A stretch of 6,124 nt of DNA from an uncultured Eisenbergiella sp. Lineage in GTDB: Bacteria > Bacillota > Clostridia > Lachnospirales > Lachnospiraceae. Below are positions 1 through 5,607 of this stretch, piece by piece (the first letter of the stretch is position 1; each line of letters opens with the position of its first letter). The position numbers and the translations under genes are program-made. The stretch lies in contig CARDPF010000193.1 in NCBI GenBank assembly GCA_948960675.1, positions 1-6,124 of the forward strand, read 5' to 3'. A model generated the notes under the pieces. It did no database searches. It was not told the DNA's origin and was given only the letters and a program-made list of their open reading frames with translations.

Positions 1-108
1 TGTTGAAAGCCCGTCCGCCCTGCGCCTTTGGGGGCGAAGCTGTCTGTTTTTGGCGGTCCGGTGTGGAAACGGTAGGTTGTGGGGAAAAGGATCTGCGGGT
101 ATTTGTGC
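1..108. other. Left-edge sequence, no supportable gene
   Basis: I see no convincing coding region here. On the + strand, one frame has TGA at 4-6, another is open from the edge to a TGA at 132-134 in the loop of the next terminator, and the third runs on to 194-196, past the terminator. None has recognisable protein content. The strong terminator that follows suggests this is the 3' end or 3' untranslated region of a gene lying left of the window. Whether the TGA at 4-6 is that gene's stop cannot be decided from this window. Confidence 0.5.
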
Positions 109-151
109 AAAAGCCTGCCGGTGTCTGGAAATGAGACACCGGCGGGCTTTT
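109..151 (+). terminator. Intrinsic terminator of an upstream transcription unit
   Basis: An 18-nt arm (109-126) pairs along its full length with 134-151 across a 7-nt loop (GGAAATG). All pairs are Watson-Crick except one T-G wobble at 116/144. The arm starts with AAAA and ends with TTTT, so the GC-rich core CCGGTGTC/GACACCGG is followed by a short T tract, as in a rho-independent terminator. It lies 111 bases before the exporter start and should insulate the exporter operon from upstream transcription. Confidence 0.9.
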
Positions 152-200
152 ATCCATTTTATGGGGACAAAAGTTGTTTTAAGATATGCACTGTAAAAAG

Positions 201-233
201 AACGTAACAGTTCACATTTGTCTGAACCGTTGC
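201..233. repeat. Imperfect palindromic intergenic repeat, copy A
   Basis: The arm 204-214 (GTAACAGTTCA) pairs with 223-233 (TGAACCGTTGC) with one wobble and one mismatch, around an 8-nt spacer. The 14-mer AACGTAACAGTTCA at 201-214 recurs exactly at 5283-5296 after the operon. The right arm 219-233 matches the reverse complement of 5286-5300 at 13 of 15 positions. The element sits in the probable leader of the exporter gene, 15 bases before its ribosome binding site. It looks like a small dispersed intergenic palindrome; a regulatory hairpin is the alternative. Confidence 0.6.
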
Positions 234-262
234 AAAAGAACAGTAAAAAGGAGTGAGAGAAG

Positions 263-2434
263 ATGGAACGATTTGGCAGGTTTGTGGTGAAGTTTCGGGT
301 TCCCATTTTTATCCTGAGTCTGCTTTTGCTGATTCCGTCGGCGGTGGGATATGTAGGGACAAAAATTAATTATGACATCCTGTATTATCTGCCGGGGGAA
401 ATCGAGACGATGCAGGGCCAGAACATTCTGTTGGACGAATTTGGGACGGGAGCGTTTTCCCTGTGTGTGGTGGAAGGAATGCCGGACAGGGATGTGGTGG
501 AGATGAAGGAAAAGATGGAAGAGGTTCCCCACGTCAAAAAAATTATCTGGTATGATTCCGTGATGGATTTGTCCGTGCCGATGGAGCTTTTGCCGGAGGA
601 CGTCAGGGATTTTTTCAACAACAGGGAAAAGGATGCAACCCTGATGGCGGTACTGTTTGACACCGGGACTTCGGAGGATGCAACCATGGATGCCATAGAG
701 GGGCTGCGGGAGGCAGCCCGGGGGCAGTGCTTTGTCAGCGGAATGTCGGCGATCGTGACGGATACCAAAAACCTTGCGAACCAGGAGACGCCGGTTTATG
801 TGCTGATCGCGGTGGTTTTGGCCGTTATCGTGCTGTCGCTGACGATGAACTCCGTGCTTGCGCCGCTCTTCTTTTTGCTCAGCATTGGGCTGGCGATCGT
901 GTACAATTTGGGCAGCAACATGATCAAAGGGGAAATCTCCTATGTGACGCAGGCGTTGGCGGCGGTGCTGCAGCTGGGCGTTACCATGGATTATTCCATA
1001 TTTTTGTGGCACAGCTTTGAGGATAAACGCAAAGAATTGGAAACGGGCGGCGTCCGGGAGGAAAAGGGGAAAGGAAAAGGCGCCTTTGCAACGCTGGAGG
1101 AAGAAGCGATGGCCCATGCCATTTCCGCCACAATCACCTCTGTGGTGGGAAGTTCCGTCACGACGGTGGCAGGATTTTTGGCCTTATGCTTTATGAGCTT
1201 TACGCTGGGATTGGATCTGGGCGTGGTGATGGCCAAGGGTGTGGTTCTGGGGGTGATCTGCTGCGTGACGGTTCTGCCTTCCATGCTATTGATTTTTTAC
1301 AGGGCGATTGACCGGACGCGGCACAAGGTGATCATTCCGGAATTTGACAAAATCGGACGGATACTCACCCGGTATTATCCGGTATTTTTAGTGCTGTTTG
1401 CCGTCATCCTGCCGCCCGCCTATTACGGGCAGGGCCATAACGACGTGTACTATGATTTGGCCGGAACCCTGCCGGATTCCCTATTGAGCGTGCAGGCCAA
1501 CCAAAAGCTGGAGGAGGATTTTGACATGAATGCCACCCATATGCTGCTGGCGGACAGCAGCATGGGGCAAAAGCAGGCGGCGGCCATGGCCGAAGAGATC
1601 AAACAGGTGAAGGGCGTAAAGGCGGTGCTGGGGCTGGATTCGGTTTTGGGGCCGACGGTTCCGATAGATTTGGTTCCGGAAAACCTGCGGAAAGAACTCA
1701 TGAATGAAAACTACCGGCTGATGCTGATCAGTTCGGAATATGCGGTGGCTTCCGATGCGGTAAACGCCCAGTGCGACCAGATCAATGCCATTGTAAAGTC
1801 CTATGACCCAAAGGGCATGCTGATCGGGGAAGCGCCCTGCACGAAGGATTTGATTACCATCACCGATCAGGATTTTAAGGTGGTCAATACCATTTCCATC
1901 GGGGCGATTTTCCTCATTATCGCCTTTGTGTTTAAGTCCGTTTCCCTGCCGGTGATTTTAGTCTGCGTGATAGAGTTTGCGATCTTTATCAACATGGGCA
2001 TTCCCTATTATACCCATACGCAGCTTCCGTTTATCGCCTCCATCGTGATCGGGACCATACAGCTGGGCGCGACCGTGGACTATGCGATTTTGATGACGAA
2101 CAAATACCAGACAGCCCGTGTGGCGGGAACCGGGAAAAAGCAGGCGGTGACGGGCGCGCTGGAGGGCTCCATACAATCGGTGTTTGTGAGCGCATTGAGT
2201 TTCTTTGCAGCCACCTTTGGGGTTGGCATGTATTCCAATATTGATATGATCAGTTCGCTGTGTCTTTTGATGGCCCGCGGCGCGCTGGTCAGCATGGTTG
2301 TGGTCGTTACCGTCCTGCCGTCCATGCTTTTGGTGTTTGACGGCGTAATCTGCCGTACGACCTGGGATATGCGGCATATCCCGACGGCAAAACGGAAACA
2401 CGGATGCGCAGGAAAGAAAGAAGCGGCGGTTTAA
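263..2434 (+). CDS. MMPL/RND-superfamily proton-driven membrane exporter
   Basis: A 723-residue polytopic inner-membrane transporter of the MMPL branch of the RND superfamily, which exports lipids, peptides or drugs using proton flow. Twelve hydrophobic segments fit the family: about 13-31, 177-195, 199-216, 229-251, 288-312, 319-346, 370-387, 541-557, 560-580, 588-611, 634-657 and 668-693. Two large extracytoplasmic domains lie at about 32-176 and 388-540. TM4 carries GVTMDY (D243-Y244) and TM10 carries GATVDY (D606-Y607), matching the Asp-Tyr proton-relay pairs known from MmpL3. The halves are duplicated: TVLPSMLL occurs at 336-343 and 683-690, and DSV-x3-VP-x-(E/D)-L-x-PE begins at 98 and 459. 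The TM4-TM5 loop carries a charged GKGKG stretch absent from the TM10-TM11 loop. AAGGAG at 248-253 lies 9 bases before the ATG. The protein has no long MmpL3-type C-terminal domain. Substrate unknown. Confidence 0.93.
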   Translation: MERFGRFVVKFRVPIFILSLLLLIPSAVGYVGTKINYDILYYLPGEIETMQGQNILLDEFGTGAFSLCVVEGMPDRDVVEMKEKMEEVPHVKKIIWYDSVMDLSVPMELLPEDVRDFFNNREKDATLMAVLFDTGTSEDATMDAIEGLREAARGQCFVSGMSAIVTDTKNLANQETPVYVLIAVVLAVIVLSLTMNSVLAPLFFLLSIGLAIVYNLGSNMIKGEISYVTQALAAVLQLGVTMDYSIFLWHSFEDKRKELETGGVREEKGKGKGAFATLEEEAMAHAISATITSVVGSSVTTVAGFLALCFMSFTLGLDLGVVMAKGVVLGVICCVTVLPSMLLIFYRAIDRTRHKVIIPEFDKIGRILTRYYPVFLVLFAVILPPAYYGQGHNDVYYDLAGTLPDSLLSVQANQKLEEDFDMNATHMLLADSSMGQKQAAAMAEEIKQVKGVKAVLGLDSVLGPTVPIDLVPENLRKELMNENYRLMLISSEYAVASDAVNAQCDQINAIVKSYDPKGMLIGEAPCTKDLITITDQDFKVVNTISIGAIFLIIAFVFKSVSLPVILVCVIEFAIFINMGIPYYTHTQLPFIASIVIGTIQLGATVDYAILMTNKYQTARVAGTGKKQAVTGALEGSIQSVFVSALSFFAATFGVGMYSNIDMISSLCLLMARGALVSMVVVVTVLPSMLLVFDGVICRTTWDMRHIPTAKRKHGCAGKKEAAV

Positions 2435-2456
2435 AAAAGAGAGGAGTGGATTTTTT

Positions 2457-5273
2457 ATGAAATGGAATGAGGTAAGAAAATATTTGGCGTGTTTATCAAA
2501 GAAAGCAACGGCGGGTATTCTGGCAGCAGCCCTGGTGGGCGTAGGCCTTACAGGATGTGGCTTACAAACGGGGGATTTGGCAGAGACTGCCGGGCAGGAA
2601 GCGGCAGCGTCCGGCGCTGGGGAGGAAGCAATCGACACGCTTATGGATACCCTGCAGGCCAGCCGGGGACAGTCCGCCGGGGAGGCCGGTAAAGAGGAGA
2701 CCGTTTATCTTTTTGCGGACAGTACGGGAAATGTGACCCACACCCTTGTCTCCGGATGGCTGAAAAATCCGGAGGGGCTTGCACAGCTTGCAGACCGGAC
2801 ACAGCTGGAGGATTTGGTCAACGTTAAGGGGGAGGAAAGCTTTGAAAAGGACGGGGACACCTACCTTTGGAAAGCGGACGGCAAGGATATTTACTATCAG
2901 GGAACGACCACCAAAGAGGCGCCGGTAAAAGAAAAGATTACCTACTATTTGGACGGCAAAGAAATTGCCCCCGGGGAACTGGCCGGAAAGAGCGGGGAAG
3001 TTAGAATCCGTTTCGATTATGAAAATACCTGTACGACCAAGGCGATAGTCAACGGAAAGGAGGAAGAACTGGCGGTTCCTTTTGCGGTAGTGACCGGCAT
3101 GATTTTAAACGACCGTTTTCAGAATATCCGGCTGGAGAACGCAAGGCTGGTTTCCGACGGAAAGAACAATATTGTGGTGGGCTTTGCCCTTCCTGGTTTG
3201 TACGAAAGCCTGCAGTTGGACGATACGGGAAAAGAGGATTCGGACAAAATCCGGATTCCCGATTATGTGGAAGTGTGTGCGGATGTGGAAGACTTTTCCA
3301 TGGATATGACGTTGACAGTGGTTTCCTCCAGTGCGGATTTGAGCTTTGAGGAAGCGTTGGATTTTTCGGAATTGGATGACAAAATGGAAACCCTGACGGA
3401 TTCCTCGGCGCAGCTGGCAGACGGGACGCAGAGCCTGACGGAGGGCATACAGACGCTCAAAGACAGTATGGGCGATTTCGCAGACGGTGTGTCGGCGCTG
3501 CAAAACGGCATTTTGGAATATACGGACGGGGCTGGCAGGCTGGCAGAAGGCATTGGGGCAGTGTATGACGGAGCGGCGGAGTTGGACAGCGGCGCAATTG
3601 AACTGGCGGAAGGCATCGGCACGCTAAACGGCGGTGTGTCTGAGTTGAAAAACGGGATTGACACTGCGTCCGGCGGCGCCGGGGCGTTGGCAGACGGGAT
3701 CAACGGCGCCGGGGGCGCAAGAAGCGGGGCAAGGCAGCTGGCAGAAGGGGCAAATGCCCTCAAAGCAGGCTTTGACAGCGGTGTGGTAGACGGCTCCAGA
3801 CAGGTGGCGGCCGGGGTTTCCACGCTTGGCGCGACTGTGAAAGACACCATGAGCCAGGTTGCTAAGATGAATGACCAGCTGTTGGAGCAGGAGGTGGCCG
3901 TGGTCAAACAGGTTTACGCTATGGCAGGCAAAGGCGATGTGGCGGCGCAAATCAATAAAAGCAATGTGGGTATGTATGGAAAAAACATAGATCAGATCGT
4001 GGAAGCCGTAAAAGGCCAAATGGCGGGCGCGATGACGACAATGCTGCTTGAGGCACGGGAGGAAGAGGCCAGACAGGGCAGGGAAGCCATGCAGAGCCTG
4101 ATGGCCATGCAGAAGGAGAAAGCTGCATCAGAGGAAGCGGAAACGGAAGAAGAGACGGAAGAAGAGACATCCGAAGAGGAAGAGGGCGGAGAGAAGAGCA
4201 AAAAAGAAGAGAGTGCAGAAGAACCGGAAGAAAGCACCGGTGAGGACGCAGACCAGGAAGAAACCGGCAAAGAAGAAACCGGTATAGAAGAAACCGAACA
4301 GGAAAAAACGGAAGCAGGGAATGGGGAAGAACCCACCCAAACCAGTCCGGAGGATGGAAACGGGGAACCGAGCGAAGACGCAGAGGGCGGTGAGACGGAA
4401 TCCATGCCGCCTGCAGAGACAACGGATGCAGGTACACAGGAGACACCGGAAGATTCCGGGCAGGAGCAGGCCGGGCAGGCGTCCCAGGATGCTCAGGAGG
4501 AAGAAACCGCTGCTTATTTTAGTGATGAAACAGTGATACAGGCCGATTTTGGGGCGGCCATGGATCAGTTGGTTCTTCTGGGAAAAGCGCAGGGCGCGGT
4601 GGAAACCATCGAAACCCTGCGGGCAAAATTGAACGGTGCGGGCGCCTCCATGAGCCCGGCCCAAATGCAGGAAATGGAAGCGCAGGTAAACGCGCTGGTC
4701 GAAGGCGCGGCAGCCCTGGCGGACGGAATCGGACGCCTGTATGCGGGCGCGGACGCGTTGGCGGCGGGAGCCTCCCAGCTGGATGCAGGCATGGCAAAGC
4801 TGGGAAGCGGTGCGGATGAACTGGCCGCAGGTCTTGGAAAACTGGGGAGCGGCGGCAGCCAGCTGCAGGAGGGCGCAGGAAAACTGTTGGATGGTTCCGC
4901 ACGTCTGACCGGCGGAACCACGCAGTTAAAATCCGGCGCGCAGGATTTGCAGGAAGGCGCCATCCAGCTGACGGGCAATTCCGGCGCTTTGCGGGACGGC
5001 GTGGGAAAATTATCCGACGGAACCCGGCAAGTGACGGACGGCGTGGGGGAATTGTACACGGGAGCCGGGGAACTGCTGGACGGTATGGTGACGTTTGACC
5101 GGGAGGGAATTCAGAAAATTGCAGACGCCTATAACGGCGACGTCAAATCGCTGGGCGACCGCGTGGAAGCGATTTTCGATGCGGGAACCGCTTACGATAA
5201 CTTCTGCGGGAAGCAGGAGGAAACGGAAAGCAGCGTTAAATTTATCATCCGCACGGAGGGTGTGGGAAAGTAA
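2457..5273 (+). CDS. LxxG heptad-repeat surface lipoprotein (YhgE/EsaA-like extracellular region, no membrane domain)
   Basis: A 938-residue predicted lipoprotein. Residues 15-33 form a basic then hydrophobic signal ending in the lipobox LTG-C34, so C34 is the likely lipidated residue. Residues 80-295 form a probably beta-rich domain (YLFADSTGNV, YYQGTT, TYYLDGKEI, FDYEN, PFAVVTGMILNDRF), a pattern I recall from Clostridial proteins encoded beside MMPL exporters. LxxG heptads then run at 320-414 (14 units) and 747-876 (19 units). Between them lie shorter heptad runs, a helical-looking stretch to about 556 and an acidic insert at 558-684. The tail 877-938 has no hydrophobic segment, unlike YhgE/Pip and EsaA, which have membrane helices at both ends. 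AGGAG at 2442-2446 lies 10 bases before the ATG, and the gene starts 22 bases after the exporter stop, so one operon is likely. Role as an exporter partner is inferred. Confidence 0.88.
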   Translation: MKWNEVRKYLACLSKKATAGILAAALVGVGLTGCGLQTGDLAETAGQEAAASGAGEEAIDTLMDTLQASRGQSAGEAGKEETVYLFADSTGNVTHTLVSGWLKNPEGLAQLADRTQLEDLVNVKGEESFEKDGDTYLWKADGKDIYYQGTTTKEAPVKEKITYYLDGKEIAPGELAGKSGEVRIRFDYENTCTTKAIVNGKEEELAVPFAVVTGMILNDRFQNIRLENARLVSDGKNNIVVGFALPGLYESLQLDDTGKEDSDKIRIPDYVEVCADVEDFSMDMTLTVVSSSADLSFEEALDFSELDDKMETLTDSSAQLADGTQSLTEGIQTLKDSMGDFADGVSALQNGILEYTDGAGRLAEGIGAVYDGAAELDSGAIELAEGIGTLNGGVSELKNGIDTASGGAGALADGINGAGGARSGARQLAEGANALKAGFDSGVVDGSRQVAAGVSTLGATVKDTMSQVAKMNDQLLEQEVAVVKQVYAMAGKGDVAAQINKSNVGMYGKNIDQIVEAVKGQMAGAMTTMLLEAREEEARQGREAMQSLMAMQKEKAASEEAETEEETEEETSEEEEGGEKSKKEESAEEPEESTGEDADQEETGKEETGIEETEQEKTEAGNGEEPTQTSPEDGNGEPSEDAEGGETESMPPAETTDAGTQETPEDSGQEQAGQASQDAQEEETAAYFSDETVIQADFGAAMDQLVLLGKAQGAVETIETLRAKLNGAGASMSPAQMQEMEAQVNALVEGAAALADGIGRLYAGADALAAGASQLDAGMAKLGSGADELAAGLGKLGSGGSQLQEGAGKLLDGSARLTGGTTQLKSGAQDLQEGAIQLTGNSGALRDGVGKLSDGTRQVTDGVGELYTGAGELLDGMVTFDREGIQKIADAYNGDVKSLGDRVEAIFDAGTAYDNFCGKQEETESSVKFIIRTEGVGK
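3414..3698 (+). repeat. Protein heptad repeat block 1 (14 LxxG units)
   Basis: Within the lipoprotein, positions 320, 327, 334 and onward every seven residues to 411 carry Leu or another hydrophobic residue (Phe341, Tyr355, Val369; Ala404 is the weakest). Gly follows three residues later in all but the third unit. No unit is gained or lost by an indel over the block. This is the LxxG-by-seven signature of YhgE/Pip-type extracellular helices. Register slips by three after 414, and shorter runs follow at 428/435 and 443/450. Confidence 0.9.
4128..4508 (+). repeat. Glutamate-rich low-complexity insert with short DNA tandem repeats
   Basis: This encodes residues 558-684 of the lipoprotein. Thirty of the 63 residues at 558-620 are Glu, followed by a Gly/Pro/Ser/Thr/Gln/Glu-rich stretch that is probably disordered. 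At DNA level, ACGGAAGAAGAG is repeated exactly at 4143-4154 and 4155-4166. A 15-base unit beginning GAAGAAACCG occurs three times in tandem at 4257-4301. These repeats suggest growth by replication slippage. The insert falls between the two heptad blocks. Confidence 0.85.
4695..5084 (+). repeat. Protein heptad repeat block 2 (19 LxxG units)
   Basis: Residues 747 to 873, in steps of seven, are Leu in every unit except Val859. Gly follows at +3 in every unit except Asn841. Typical units are LADG, LGSG, LQEG and LSDG. Nineteen consecutive units without an insertion or deletion imply one continuous element. Codons differ between units, so the repeat is old at DNA level and kept by selection on the protein. 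Confidence 0.9.
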
Positions 5274-5282
5274 TACTGGAGA

Positions 5283-5325
5283 AACGTAACAGTTCAGACA
5301 GGTCTGCGCATTTACTGCGCAGACC
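5283..5325. repeat. Palindromic intergenic repeat, copy B, with perfect hairpin
   Basis: It begins with the same 14-mer as copy A (5283-5296), ten bases after the lipoprotein stop. A perfect 10-bp hairpin follows: 5301-5310 (GGTCTGCGCA) with 5316-5325 and loop TTTAC. There is no T tract after it, so it is not a good terminator by itself. It may stabilise the 3' end of the operon transcript. The outer right arm seen in copy A (TGTCTGAACCGTTGC) is missing here, so this looks like a partial or diverged copy. Confidence 0.6.
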
Positions 5326-5348
5326 GTGAGAATACGTGGTGGCGGCAA

Positions 5349-5388
5349 GCATCCGCCCCATCGCGTAGCGATTTTAATGGGCGGATGC
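5349..5388. repeat. Compound hairpin in the 3' intergenic region
   Basis: A perfect 10-bp outer stem pairs GCATCCGCCC (5349-5358) with 5379-5388. Inside it is a smaller hairpin, ATCGC (5360-5364) with GCGAT (5368-5372), around a GTA loop. No T tract follows. It sits between repeat copy B and the long terminator and is probably part of the same transcribed 3' region. No function can be assigned; structural RNA or a remnant of an intergenic repeat are both possible. Confidence 0.55.
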
Positions 5389-5391
5389 CGT

Positions 5392-5458
5392 AACAGGAAA
5401 AGGGGCTGTGAAAAAATAGGAGTTGAAAACTCCGATTTTCACAGCCCCTTTTCCTGTT
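5392..5458. terminator. Long perfect inverted repeat, probable bidirectional terminator
   Basis: Positions 5392-5414 and 5436-5458 are exact reverse complements over 23 bases. The loop region contains a further stem, GGAGTT (5419-5424) with AACTCC (5428-5433), so nearly the whole span can fold into one hairpin. The core GGGGCTGTGA is preceded by AAAA, and its partner is followed by TTTTCCTGTTT, giving a terminator layout. Because the repeat is perfect, it reads the same on the minus strand. It lies 118 bases after the lipoprotein stop and should end the operon and shield the regulator gene. Confidence 0.85.
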
Positions 5459-5468
5459 TCCCATGATC

Positions 5469-5514
5469 TAAACCACAGGTTTAAAAAGTATGAAACAAAT
5501 TGTACCAATCATAC
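5469..5514. promoter_or_regulatory. Cluster of small dyads, candidate operator
   Basis: Three inverted repeats crowd the region just upstream of the regulator's -10 box. They are TAAACC-ACA-GGTTTA (5469-5483, perfect), GTATGA with TCATAC (5488-5493 and 5509-5514), and ATTG-TAC-CAAT (5499-5509) inside the second. In addition, AAACCACA (5470-5477) can pair with TGTGGTTT (5523-5530). XRE regulators often bind dyads in their own promoters, so autoregulation is plausible but unproven. Short AT-rich dyads can also arise by chance. Confidence 0.35.
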
Positions 5515-5537
5515 CTTCCTATTGTGGTTTTTTAGGG

Positions 5538-5553
5538 TATAATCAGGTATAAG
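5538..5553 (+). promoter_or_regulatory. Candidate -10 region for the regulator gene
   Basis: A consensus TATAAT lies at 5538-5543 and a second near match, TATAAG, at 5548-5553. No good -35 box is present at 16-18 bases: the first would use CTTCCT (5515-5520) or TTCCTA (5516-5521), and the second has TTGTGG only at 20 bases. The promoter may therefore be weak or depend on an activator. A start near 5550-5562 would give a leader of about 50 bases. Confidence 0.5.
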
Positions 5554-5574
5554 AGCAAAAAGCGAAGGGTATGC

Positions 5575-5590
5575 GCCCGCTGCGGCGGGC
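5575..5590 (+). promoter_or_regulatory. Leader hairpin next to the regulator's ribosome binding site
   Basis: GCCCGC (5575-5580) pairs perfectly with GCGGGC (5585-5590) across a TGCG tetraloop. It ends directly before AGAAAGGG (5591-5598), the likely ribosome binding region. It could affect translation or protect the mRNA 5' end. No ligand-binding riboswitch fold is visible in this short leader. Confidence 0.45.
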
Positions 5591-5607
5591 AGAAAGGGTA
5601 GGTTGCA

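Noticed and set aside
2..196. Partial coding region entering from the left edge on the + strand
   Set aside because: The longest open frame runs straight through the terminator at 109-151 and its translation is unremarkable, so I could not support a gene end here.
157..202. Promoter for the exporter operon
   Set aside because: Candidates such as TTTTAT/TAAGAT (157-162/180-185, 17-base spacing) and the TTGTTT at 174 match the consensus poorly. A promoter is expected between 152 and 248 but cannot be placed with confidence.
212..1117. Long minus-strand open frame of 301 codons overlapping the exporter gene
   Set aside because: Its product is rich in His, Arg and Gln with no domain pattern, and it lies antisense to a clear exporter with conserved motifs. 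It is a shadow of the codon bias of the real gene.
4143..4301. Possible CRISPR-like or satellite repeat
   Set aside because: The 12- and 15-base units are contiguous, in frame and encode Glu/Thr-rich protein; there are no spacers and the units are too short for a CRISPR array.
3992..4446. Minus-strand open frames rich in Ser or in Leu/Phe opposite the acidic insert
   Set aside because: They are the expected antisense reading of GAA/GAG-rich sequence and carry no start signal or recognisable domain.
201..5296. Composite transposon or integrated mobile unit bounded by the 14-base repeat
   Set aside because: There is no transposase, integrase or terminal inverted repeat pair, and the two copies sit in leader and trailer sequence as dispersed intergenic palindromes would.
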